From Saprospiraceae bacterium (GTDB taxonomy: Bacteria; Bacteroidota; Bacteroidia; Chitinophagales; Saprospiraceae): a DNA stretch of 64,000 nucleotides. Below are positions 30,896 to 38,631 of this stretch, in pieces. The notes beneath the pieces are model-generated. The model saw only the letters and a program-made list of their open reading frames with translations. It ran no database searches and was not told the DNA's origin. Made by a program: the position numbers and the translations under genes. The number at the start of each line of letters is the position of its first letter. The stretch's first letter is position 1. Where the stretch lies: NCBI GenBank assembly GCA_016722295.1, contig JADKGL010000005.1:1-64000 (forward strand), in the 5' to 3' direction.

Positions 30896-31368
30896 GATTT
30901 CTTAACTAAAAAAGGTTCTACCAATCGATCTTTTCCATAAATAAAATCCTCCCGTTCAAAACTTGCAGGAGCCATCTTATCATTCTGAAGAAATATTGCT
31001 GCTTTAGGACAAGCTTCTTCACATAGTCCACAAAAAATACATCTCAACATATTAATTTCATATACTGATGCATATTTCTCCTCGCGATATAAATGTTTAT
31101 CTTGCGGTTTTCTTTCTGCTGCAGTCATGGTAATTGCTTCTGCTGGACAAGCCAAAGCACATAGACCACAAGCTGTACAGCGCTCTGCACCTTGATCATC
31201 GCGCTTTAAGATGTGAAGCCCTCTGAACACTTCACTCATCGGTCGCTTCTGTTCTGGATATTGAATCGTCGCCTTTTTCTTAAATAAATGCGACAATGTT
31301 ATTCCCATACCTTTTACAATAGCAGGTAGATATATCCTTTCCATAAATGTCATGGACTTTCGCGCCAT
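30892..31368 (-). CDS. nuoI: NADH-quinone oxidoreductase subunit I
   Basis: NuoI carries two [4Fe-4S] clusters (N6a/N6b) that pass electrons towards quinone. Both ferredoxin motifs are intact: CTACGLCALACP and CIFCGLCEEACP. The frame is open upstream to 31404, but that start lies inside the end of the PIN gene. The ATG at 31368 (MARKSMTFMERIYLP) is 11 bases past the PIN stop, behind a purine-rich stretch, and is preferred. It is preceded by a toxin-antitoxin-like pair that separates it from nuoH. Confidence 0.92.
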   Translation of the reverse strand: MARKSMTFMERIYLPAIVKGMGITLSHLFKKKATIQYPEQKRPMSEVFRGLHILKRDDQGAERCTACGLCALACPAEAITMTAAERKPQDKHLYREEKYASVYEINMLRCIFCGLCEEACPKAAIFLQNDKMAPASFEREDFIYGKDRLVEPFLVKKS

Positions 31369-31378
31369 GTGTTTTCTT

Positions 31379-31789
31379 TTATTCGTTAGTTGCATCATTT
31401 GCATTTATTTTTAAACCAACTAATTTGATTGTATCGTCAATTCCTAAAAAATCTTTTAAATTATTGCTGATCAAATCTGCTTTTAAATATTTAGCAGTTG
31501 AAAGTATTATCGCATCAGGCAATTTCACTTTTCTTACTTCAGATTTTCGATACTCGATTGCGCTTTTCGCAATCGATAAATTAACATCAATAATAGTTAA
31601 TTCATCCATTAAATTATCTAAAATTTTCTTTTCTGAATTATTTGTAAAAACATAACTATAAATCTCTATATATGAAATTATCGAAAGATAATAATTATCA
31701 TATTGTTCAAAGATCTCAGTTAAATTATATTCATCCTTTGATGCATATATCAATATATTAGTATCAATTAAAATACTACTTCCATTCAT
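31379..31789 (-). CDS. PIN-domain ribonuclease (VapC-like)
   Basis: This 136-residue protein has a PIN fold with the expected acidic residues: D9 in ILIDTNILIYAS, E42 in YIEIYSYVF, D92 in KLPDAIILSTA and D113 in SNNLKDF. VapC-type toxins cut RNA such as tRNA or rRNA. It overlaps the preceding antitoxin-like gene by 14 bases, the usual toxin-antitoxin arrangement. The pair sits inside the complex I operon, between nuoH and nuoI. The acidic site looks intact; toxicity is inferred. Confidence 0.82.
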   Translation of the reverse strand: MNGSSILIDTNILIYASKDEYNLTEIFEQYDNYYLSIISYIEIYSYVFTNNSEKKILDNLMDELTIIDVNLSIAKSAIEYRKSEVRKVKLPDAIILSTAKYLKADLISNNLKDFLGIDDTIKLVGLKINANDATNE

Positions 31790-32126
31790 TTCTTAAATCA
31801 ACTTGCCATTTTACTGGATCTTCAATTGCAGAAAAAATTGAAGTCCCTCTTAATTTTTTCAACGCATTCAAAAACCTCAATCTCTTATCTTTTATATTTC
31901 TTGTAACTTCTATATTATCTTTATCAAAATCTTTAGATGATATTTGATTTAAATTGGACTTTTCTTTTATCAATAACTTAAATTCATCTTTAGAAATTTT
32001 TGCAATATTTGAAGCTTGGCTAATACTTACTCTTTTTGAAAAATATAATGCCAAAGCTATTTCAACAAAGAAATTTTCATCCTTTAAGTTTGCCTTTTTC
32101 CAAAATTCAGAATCTAAAGTTATCAT
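31776..32126 (-). CDS. UPF0175-like antitoxin
   Basis: This 116-residue protein contains FVEIALALYFSKRVSISQASNIAKISKDEFKLLI. That is a helix-turn-helix pattern close to UPF0175, a family found as the antitoxin partner of PIN proteins. The C-terminus (RNIKDKRLRFLNALKKLRGT ... EDPVKWQVDLRNEWK) would wrap the toxin. It starts 9 bases after the nuoH stop with an AGAAGAA-like ribosome site, so translation follows nuoH. No separate promoter is evident. It presumably neutralises the PIN protein and may bind DNA. Confidence 0.65.
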   Translation of the reverse strand: MITLDSEFWKKANLKDENFFVEIALALYFSKRVSISQASNIAKISKDEFKLLIKEKSNLNQISSKDFDKDNIEVTRNIKDKRLRFLNALKKLRGTSIFSAIEDPVKWQVDLRNEWK

Positions 32127-32135
32127 ATTCTTCTT

Positions 32136-33152
32136 TTAGCCTTTCATCAATAACACGATTCCCGTAATAATGATATTTACCACTGCCAATGGAATCAACA
32201 TCTTCCATCCCAAATTCATCAATTGATCATATCGGAATCTTGGCAATGTCCATCTTACCCACATAAAGAAAAAGATGAAGAAAAATATTTTTGCAAACAA
32301 AACTCCGATACTCAAAAATGTCTTCAACATTCCAGGATCCATACTATCTATAAACGGCGCATGATAACCACCAAAATATAAAGTCGCAATCACCGCACTA
32401 CTAATAAACATATTGATATATTCTGCAAAGAGAAAAAATCCCAATTTCATTGATGAATATTCAGTGTGATATCCACCTACTAATTCCGTCTCACATTCAG
32501 GCAAATCAAATGGTGCGCGATTCGTTTCAGCAAAAGCGCAAACTAAAAAAATTAAAAATCCCAATGGTTGATATAACACATTCCATTGCCATCCCGACTG
32601 TTGATCGACTATCTCTCTCATGGATAGTGTAGCAGTCATCATCACTAATGCTATGATCGACAATCCCATTGCCAATTCATAAGATATATTTTGAGACGCT
32701 GCACGAATTGCCCCTAGTAATGAAAATTTATTATTGGAAGCCCAACCTCCAATCAATACTCCATAAACTCCCAATGATACAACACCAAAGATATAAAGTA
32801 AACCAACATTCAAATCTGTTCCTTGAAGCGGAATAACAGTGTCCCCTATTTTCAAATCTGGTCCAAAAGGTATCACCGCGCTTGTCATCAATGCTGTGAT
32901 CATAAAAAATCCAGGGCCCATTAAAAATAACCAACGATCAGCTTTTAGTGGAATGAATTCTTCTTTGAAAAATAATTTCACACCATCAGCTAATGGTTGC
33001 AACAAACCAAAAGGTCCAGCACGATTAGGTCCCAATCGATCTTGTAAAAATGCAGCTACTTTTCGCTCTGCATAAGTGGAATACATGGCTACAAAAAGCG
33101 AGATCCCAAATACTATTGAAACAAAAATTAATTTTATAATTATTGGACTCAT
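32136..33152 (-). CDS. nuoH: NADH-quinone oxidoreductase subunit H
   Basis: This 338-residue subunit has 8 transmembrane helices and lines the quinone chamber. Conserved segments are VAMYSTYAERKVAAFLQDRLGPNRAGP, AETNRAPFDLPECETELVGG and YHTEYSSMKLGFFLFAEY. It is intact. Its start overlaps the corrected nuoG stop (ATGA). Confidence 0.95.
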   Translation of the reverse strand: MSPIIIKLIFVSIVFGISLFVAMYSTYAERKVAAFLQDRLGPNRAGPFGLLQPLADGVKLFFKEEFIPLKADRWLFLMGPGFFMITALMTSAVIPFGPDLKIGDTVIPLQGTDLNVGLLYIFGVVSLGVYGVLIGGWASNNKFSLLGAIRAASQNISYELAMGLSIIALVMMTATLSMREIVDQQSGWQWNVLYQPLGFLIFLVCAFAETNRAPFDLPECETELVGGYHTEYSSMKLGFFLFAEYINMFISSAVIATLYFGGYHAPFIDSMDPGMLKTFLSIGVLFAKIFFFIFFFMWVRWTLPRFRYDQLMNLGWKMLIPLAVVNIIITGIVLLMKG

Positions 33153-34114
33153 TCGCTTACAAATTTTGCGTCAACGTTAACAGCTGGAGATACTACTGGC
33201 AATTCATATTTATTTGCAGTGATTACCGAATCTTTATCCATTTCTCTTGGTCCTTCAATAGTCCAGTCATTCAAATCCCGATGTTCAAATCGACATTCAT
33301 TACAAATAAAATCTTCTACTTCTCCAAATTCATTTTTCGAGCAGTGATTCGGATGATGTCATCTCCTTTTTCCAAATAACAGTTTTTCCAGAACATTTTG
33401 TACAATTCCGATGTGCATCAAATGGTTTTGAAAACCAAACTCTTTGTTTGAATCGATATGTCTTATCTGTCAAAGCACCTACTGGACACACATCAATTAT
33501 ATTTCCTGAAAAATCTTTGTCTATTGCATTTTGAATATAAGTTGAAATCTCACTGACATCACCTCTGTTGATAACACCATGAACTCGCTCATTGGTCAGC
33601 TGTTCAGCAGCATATACGCAGCGATAACAAAGAATACAACGCGTCATATGCAATTGAACATATGGACCAATATCTATTTTATCAAACACTCTTCGTCCTT
33701 CTTCATATCTCGTTCCTTCCAATCCATGATCATATGATAAATTCTGTAGATCGCATTCTCCTGCTTGATCACAAATTGGACAATCCAAAGGATGATTGAT
33801 CAACAAAATTCAACGATACCGTTTCGAGCATCGATGACCTCTTGTGAACTTTCATTTTCTACCACCATACCATGTTCTGCTCTTGTCAAACAAGAAGCAA
33901 CTAATTTTGGCATTGGTCTAGGATTGGCTTCACTTCCTTGTGTCACTTTTACCAAACAAACACGACATTTTCCACCTGTGTTTTTCAAACTAGAATAGTA
34001 GCACATTGCTGGTGGATATTTTCCCCCGATTTGTCTTGCGGCTTGAAGAATAGTTGTTCCTTTTGGAACTTCGATACTCTTGCCGTCTATGGTTATTTTT
34101 ATAAGATCTGACAT
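33149..34114 (-). CDS. nuoG: NADH-quinone oxidoreductase subunit G, short form (frameshifted)
   Basis: NuoG carries Fe-S clusters in the peripheral arm. The first part has the [2Fe-2S] ferredoxin domain (CYYSSLKNTGGKCRVC). After a T run one base short near 33800 come LLINHPLDCPICDQAGECDLQ and CILCYRCV...CPVGAL. Two more slips near 33352 and 33363 lead into NEFGEVEDFICNECRFEHRD and an end at 33149, overlapping nuoH. The corrected length of 321 residues is the short Bacteroidota type lacking the molybdopterin domain. Because the Fe-S cysteines are preserved through three frames and complex I needs this subunit, I judge the shifts to be sequence errors. Confidence 0.9.
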
Positions 34115-34126
34115 TTTTAGTAGTTA

Positions 34127-34151
34127 GTAGTTAGTAATTAGTAGTTAGTAA
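34127..34151. repeat. Left arm of 25-bp perfect inverted repeat
   Basis: This arm is the exact reverse complement of 34602-34626. It lies 12 bases upstream of the nuoG start and is built of TAGTTAGTA-like units. Together with the other arm it encloses the S23 protein gene. Confidence 0.9.
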
Positions 34152-34180
34152 ACAGGAGATGTGGATAAGTTTTATTACAA

Positions 34181-34534
34181 TCATTTGTTTATAGCTTTTC
34201 TTAATCCAGAAATTATTTTTGAAACTTCATTTCCCTTTTCTAACAAAATATTTTGATCATTATCATTTATATAATTTAATTTTTTTGCTAAGTACAACAT
34301 TGATCTAGTTTCACTACAAGAACCAGAAGCAATATTTAAAAATCTTGCAAAATCTTTATTTGAATTTCTTTCAAAACCTTCCGCAATATTATTTGAAATA
34401 GAGATAGCTGCTTTACATATCTGATCTCTATATCCAAAATCTTTCATTTTCTGAAATTTATCATAAATTAAAACTGCTAAATCTTGAGATTTTTGCCAAG
34501 CAATTAATTCCTCAAATCTTTTGACAGCTGCCAT
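34181..34534 (-). CDS. Four-helix-bundle S23 / IVS protein
   Basis: This 117-residue protein is a classic member of the S23 (23S rRNA intervening-sequence protein) family: FEELIAWQKSQDLAVLIYDK, YRDQICKAAISISNNIAEGFERNSNKDFARFLNIASGSCSETRSMLYLA. It folds into a four-helix bundle that forms a pentamer; its function is unknown. Family members are found both inside 23S rRNA insertions and free-standing. Here it stands between nuoF and nuoG inside a 25-bp inverted repeat, so the element resembles an rRNA intervening sequence placed in an mRNA. Confidence 0.92.
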   Translation of the reverse strand: MAAVKRFEELIAWQKSQDLAVLIYDKFQKMKDFGYRDQICKAAISISNNIAEGFERNSNKDFARFLNIASGSCSETRSMLYLAKKLNYINDNDQNILLEKGNEVSKIISGLRKAINK

Positions 34535-34601
34535 ATATATTTATTTAACTATTTTTTATTTTTTATCTACTTACCACTATTTACTTCCATCTAACTACTA
34601 A

Positions 34602-34626
34602 TTACTAACTACTAATTACTAACTAC
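34602..34626. repeat. Right arm of 25-bp perfect inverted repeat
   Basis: This arm ends exactly at the nuoF stop codon (34627-34629). It is the exact reverse complement of 34127-34151. Further TAACTACTAATTACT-type units extend to about 34591. Confidence 0.9.
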
Positions 34627-35964
34627 TTAATGACTATGTACTAACTCCCTATGCAAATGCTTTTTACAACAAGAGTCTGGATTCTGCACATGCGCTTCAA
34701 ACTCTGCTCTAAAATGTCTTATCGCACTAGCCACTGGCCATGCAGCTGCCTCTCCAAGAGGGCAGATTGTTTTTCCTTCTATATTTTTTGCAATACTTAC
34801 TAATAGATCGATGTCTTCCATTTTACCATGACCATATTCAATTCGATGGAGCACTTTTTCCATCCAGCCTGTTCCTTCACGGCAAGGGCTACATTGACCA
34901 CATGATTCATGATGATAGAATCGAGAAAAATTCCAAAGATTCCGAACAATACATTGTTGCTCGTCAAATACAATAAATCCACCTGATCCAAGCATCGTTC
35001 CTGTAGCAAATCCTCCATCACTTAATGACTCGTAGGTCATCAATCGCTTTTCATTATTTGCGGTAGTGAGGATTAAATTTTTTGGCAAAATGGGAACAGA
35101 ACTTCCTCCTGCTACAACTGCTTTTAGTTCGCGGCCATTCGCTATACCACCACAATATTCATCGCTATAAATAAAATCTTCTACTGTAATACCTAGCTCG
35201 ATCTCATAGACCCCTGGTTTATTAATATTTCCACAAGCTGAGATTAATTTTGTTCCTGTACTTTTGCCAACACCAATAGCAGCATAAGCATCTCCTCCAT
35301 GATTCACGATCCAAGGGATATCTGCAATTGTCTCAACATTGTTTACCACTGTCGGACAACCATACAAACCCCACACTGCTGGAAATGGTGGTTTATTTCT
35401 AGGATTACCTCGTTTTCCCTCTAGAGATTCAAGCAACGCAGTCTCTTCGCCACAAATATATGCGCCGCCACCAGGCTGCACATATAAATCTAATGAGTAT
35501 GAAGAACCTAAAATATTCTTACCTAATAAACCAGCAGCATATGCTTCTTTAATTGCTTTTTCCAGGATACGTATTACTGGCATCATTTCACCTCTTACAT
35601 AAATATAAGAAGTTCTTGCACCCAATGCGTAAGATGAAGTAATCATTCCTTCAATTAACGCATGTGGTATTCGCTGCATCAAATATCGATCTTTGAATGT
35701 ACCGGGTTCAGATTCATCTGCATTGCACACGAGATACCGAGGCTTATCAGTACTCTTATCTAAAAAGCTCCACTTCATTCCTGTAGGGAATCCTGCACCA
35801 CCACGCCCTCTCAATCCAGATTTTTTTACCTCTTCAACTATAGCATCAGGCGTCATTTCATTGACAGCTTTGCGCACAGATTCATAGCCACCCATTTTGC
35901 GGTAGACTTCCAGAGTATTTATTCCTGGTACATTTATATGTTCGAGTAATATTTTTTTGCCCAT
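34627..35964 (-). CDS. nuoF: NADH-quinone oxidoreductase subunit F
   Basis: This 445-residue subunit binds NADH and FMN and takes the first electrons of complex I. FMN/NADH motifs GLRGRGGAGFPTGMKWSF and QPGGGAYICGEETALLESLEG are present. The N3 [4Fe-4S] site is ESCGQCSPCREGTGW with the distant cysteine in KTICPLGEAA. It is full length and intact. Its stop abuts the S23 element; upstream of its start is a long repeat tract. Confidence 0.96.
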   Translation of the reverse strand: MGKKILLEHINVPGINTLEVYRKMGGYESVRKAVNEMTPDAIVEEVKKSGLRGRGGAGFPTGMKWSFLDKSTDKPRYLVCNADESEPGTFKDRYLMQRIPHALIEGMITSSYALGARTSYIYVRGEMMPVIRILEKAIKEAYAAGLLGKNILGSSYSLDLYVQPGGGAYICGEETALLESLEGKRGNPRNKPPFPAVWGLYGCPTVVNNVETIADIPWIVNHGGDAYAAIGVGKSTGTKLISACGNINKPGVYEIELGITVEDFIYSDEYCGGIANGRELKAVVAGGSSVPILPKNLILTTANNEKRLMTYESLSDGGFATGTMLGSGGFIVFDEQQCIVRNLWNFSRFYHHESCGQCSPCREGTGWMEKVLHRIEYGHGKMEDIDLLVSIAKNIEGKTICPLGEAAAWPVASAIRHFRAEFEAHVQNPDSCCKKHLHRELVHSH

Positions 35965-36004
35965 TTTTTTCTAAACGATTAAGTTCTTATCGAAAAAATC
36001 TTTT

Positions 36005-36181
36005 AAATTATCACATTAACTAATTCTCATTTAATTTGCAAATTAACTAATTATCACATTAACTAATTATCTCATTTGCACATTTGCAAATTATCACATT
36101 AACTAATTATCTTATTCTCCCATTTGCACATTTGCAAATTTGCAAATTATCACATTAACTAATTATCACATTAACTAATTA
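36005..36181. repeat. Degenerate tandem repeats between nuoE and nuoF
   Basis: The unit TATCACATTAACTAATT occurs about five times (near 36009, 36052, 36092, 36148 and 36165), interleaved with CATTTGCACATTTGCAAA-like units. On the mRNA strand it is almost free of C. The tract includes the last codons and the stop of nuoE. There are no constant-length spacers, so it is not a CRISPR array. Confidence 0.85.
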
Positions 36182-36672
36182 GCCCTTCTCAACTCATCAA
36201 TCAACTGATCTAACTTTTCTCTCGTCAAATTTTCATGATAATGATATTCAGGTCCTATCTGAAGCACTGGTCCAGTACCACATGCTGCAAGACATTCTAC
36301 AGGCTTTATAGTAAACAAACCATCAGCAGTAGTCTCTCCAACTGCAACACCTAATTTATCTTCCAAGTAATGTATCAATTCTTCTGCACCAACATTACAG
36401 CAAGGTCCAGTCCGACAAACCTCTAAGACATACTTACCTATAGGTTTCAAATGAAACATCGTATAAAAACTCGCTACTTCATATACTTCAATCGGCTTGA
36501 TATCTAGTATATCTGCTACTTCATCCATAGCATCAACAGGAAGCCAACCATTCTCCTCTTGTGCAATATGCAACAAAGGCAGCAATGCAGATTTTTTTCT
36601 ATCTGCTGGATAGCGAGAGATGATATCTGCTATTTCGCCTTTCCTTTTTTCTTTGATGTATTCTATATTCAT
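36175..36672 (-). CDS. nuoE: NADH-quinone oxidoreductase subunit E
   Basis: This 165-residue thioredoxin-like subunit carries the N1a [2Fe-2S] cluster. Ligands are visible as CRTGPCC (C-x4-C type) and ECLAACGTGP. The N-terminus (KKSALLPLLHIAQEENGWLP) is typical. The final residues AN and the stop TAG lie in the adjoining repeat unit, so the tract seems to have supplied the present end of the gene. Confidence 0.95.
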   Translation of the reverse strand: MNIEYIKEKRKGEIADIISRYPADRKKSALLPLLHIAQEENGWLPVDAMDEVADILDIKPIEVYEVASFYTMFHLKPIGKYVLEVCRTGPCCNVGAEELIHYLEDKLGVAVGETTADGLFTIKPVECLAACGTGPVLQIGPEYHYHENLTREKLDQLIDELRRAN

Positions 36673-36715
36673 TTTACAATATGTAAAAATTCTTTATTTA
36701 TTAATTAGTAGCACT

Positions 36716-36772
36716 CCATTTTCTACTTTCTACTTTCCACTTTTTACTTTCTACTATTAACTTTTAACTATT
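36716..36772. repeat. Simple C-poor (on mRNA) repeat between nuoD and nuoE
   Basis: Seven or so copies of CTACTTT-like units (plus strand) abut the nuoD stop. On the transcript this reads as GTAGAAAGTAGAAA, purine-rich. Confidence 0.8.
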
Positions 36773-37999
36773 CTACGCATCCAACTCACCTGCAATCACA
36801 TTCAAGCTACTCATCACCACAATAGCATCTGACAACAATTGTCCTTTAACCATCTCGGGATAAGCTTGATAATAAATGAAACAAGGTCTTCTGAAATGCA
36901 ATCTATATGGACTTCTTCCACCGTCTGATATCAGATAATACCCCAATTCGCCATTGGCTCCTTCTACAGCTTGGTAAACTTCTCCAACTGGAGCTTCGAT
37001 CTCTCCCATGATAATTTTGAAGTGGTAGATCAATGCTTCCATATTCTTATACACCTCAACTTTTGGCGGTAAGTAATAATGGTCTGCATCAGCATGAAAG
37101 ATACCAGCTGGTTCAGCCTCAATCTTCTTTAAAGCTTGCTCTATAATGCTGATACTCTGCCAAATCTCTTCATTTCTCACTAAGAATCGATCATAAGTGT
37201 CCCCTGTAGTTCCTACTGGAATATCGAACTGGAAATCCTCATAAGAACAATATGGATCCGATGCTCTAAGGTCATAATCTAGTCCACAAGCTCTTAAGTT
37301 CGGACCAGTAAAACCATAATTCAACGCTCGGTCAACTGACAAAGGTCCAGTATCTATCGTCCTGTCCATAAATATCCTATTGCGTGTCAATAGCGCTTCA
37401 AACTCTCTCCAGACAGGAGGAAAATCCTTAAGCCATTGACGTGTCAATTCAAATACTTTCGGTGTAAAATCTCGCTCAAAACCTCCAATTCTACCCATAT
37501 TGGTCGTAAGACGTGCACCACAGATTTCTTCGTAAATCTCATAAATGCGCTCTCTGTACTGATAAACATAGGTAAATCCAGTTAATGCGCCAGTATCCAC
37601 ACCCAAAATTGAGTTACAAATGATATGGTCTGCAATTCTAGCCAATTCCATGACTAAAACCCTCATATAGTCAACTCGTTTTGGTGTTTTAATCCCAAGG
37701 AGTTTTTCTACCGTTAGATGCCAGCCTGTGTTGTTTATAGGAGCTGAACAGTAATTCAATCGATCTGTCAGTGGCGTGATTTGATAAAATGGCCTTCTTT
37801 CGGCTATTTTTTCAAATGCGCGGTGGATATAACCCACTGTCTGTTCACCACTTACGATGCGTTCCCCATCCAACTTGAGGACATTTTGGAAGATGCCATG
37901 TGTCGCTGGGTGGGTAGGCCCTAAATTAAGAGTGGTATATGGAATTTCCGGGTTTTCCGGTTTTTGTATTTCTGCGAGATACTCGAGATTTGTTTTCAT
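36773..37999 (-). CDS. nuoD: NADH-quinone oxidoreductase subunit D
   Basis: This is the 49-kDa-type subunit, about 408 residues from the preferred start. It forms the quinone site with NuoB and NuoH. Blocks are LNLGPTHPATHGIFQNVLKLDGERI, GYIHRAFEKIAE, CNSILGVDTGALTGF and RLHFRRPCFIYY. It is not fused to NuoC. The frame is open up to 38026, but a TACTTTTG promoter box covers that point, so the ATG at 37999 (MKTNLEYLAEIQ) is chosen. It is the first gene of this operon; nuoA, nuoB and nuoC are not upstream. Confidence 0.94.
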   Translation of the reverse strand: MKTNLEYLAEIQKPENPEIPYTTLNLGPTHPATHGIFQNVLKLDGERIVSGEQTVGYIHRAFEKIAERRPFYQITPLTDRLNYCSAPINNTGWHLTVEKLLGIKTPKRVDYMRVLVMELARIADHIICNSILGVDTGALTGFTYVYQYRERIYEIYEEICGARLTTNMGRIGGFERDFTPKVFELTRQWLKDFPPVWREFEALLTRNRIFMDRTIDTGPLSVDRALNYGFTGPNLRACGLDYDLRASDPYCSYEDFQFDIPVGTTGDTYDRFLVRNEEIWQSISIIEQALKKIEAEPAGIFHADADHYYLPPKVEVYKNMEALIYHFKIIMGEIEAPVGEVYQAVEGANGELGYYLISDGGRSPYRLHFRRPCFIYYQAYPEMVKGQLLSDAIVVMSSLNVIAGELDA

Positions 38000-38023
38000 C
38001 CGTTTTTCTGCCTTGCTTTTGCG

Positions 38024-38031
38024 CAAAAGTA
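38024..38031 (-). promoter_or_regulatory. nuoD: -7 box of the nuo operon promoter
   Basis: TACTTTTG on the minus strand matches the TAnnTTTG consensus, 24 bases upstream of the preferred nuoD start. I see no good TTG at the -33 position, so it is a partial match. Confidence 0.45.
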
Positions 38032-38514
38032 AAGGAAATTAGAATGGTTTTAAAGAAAGAGAAATGAAAAATAACAATTAAGTGCTATTAAATTCAGAAT
38101 TTTAGCTATAACCATCTGAAAAATGTAAAAATTTTCATTTTTGTCACTTTTCATCCTGATTTCTCAACAGACGCGACAGGTAAGGGCAATCCTCATTGAA
38201 AGCTAAAAATCTTCAAATAAGCTTCAATTGAGTCAACCATAACCCCCCCCTGAAATCCGATTTAGGCTCTAAATCGCATAGTAGAAGCTTTGATTTATTG
38301 ACTATTTTGGATTGGAGAAAGCTAGAAGCAATTGAAGTGTTTAAAACAACTTTCTGACTAAATTTTGAAGCAATCGGCTTCAATAGACATAAATAATTTC
38401 ATGATAAAATATGAAATTTAATAATCATGCAGCTTTTATAACAATATTCCAGTAGTGGTTTAAGTAAACGATTGTTTTACAAAATCTAAAAAACTTATTC
38501 AAAAAATTCAGCAA
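38032..38514. other. Structured intergenic region upstream of nuoD
   Basis: No gene. It contains an 8-bp hairpin (CGATTTAG-GCT-CTAAATCG, 38258-38276), a run of eight C's (38243-38250), and several GAAGC...GCTTC / CTTCAATTG...CAATTGAAG inverted pairs between 38222 and 38380. It could hold a small RNA or leader; no known family is recognised. Confidence 0.4.
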
Positions 38515-38631
38515 ATGAAAAAAGTATTTACAGCATTTCATATTTTATTGATGTTGCCTAGATATACTCACACGCAAATTAGCAAGTCTACAAGTCTCAC
38601 TAATCTTTGGTATGTTTTTTATTATAATAAC

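Noticed and set aside
33149..34114. nuoG as a genuine pseudogene
   Set aside because: All Fe-S cysteine motifs are preserved through the frames, and all other nuo genes present in the operon are intact; homopolymer errors explain it better.
34160..34168. DnaA box (TGTGGATAA) near dnaA, possible oriC
   Set aside because: It is a single copy inside the S23 element, 9 kb from dnaA. No cluster of boxes or AT-rich unwinding region was found near dnaA.
36005..36181. Possible CRISPR array between nuoE and nuoF
   Set aside because: Repeats are degenerate, of uneven spacing, without unique spacers and without cas genes.
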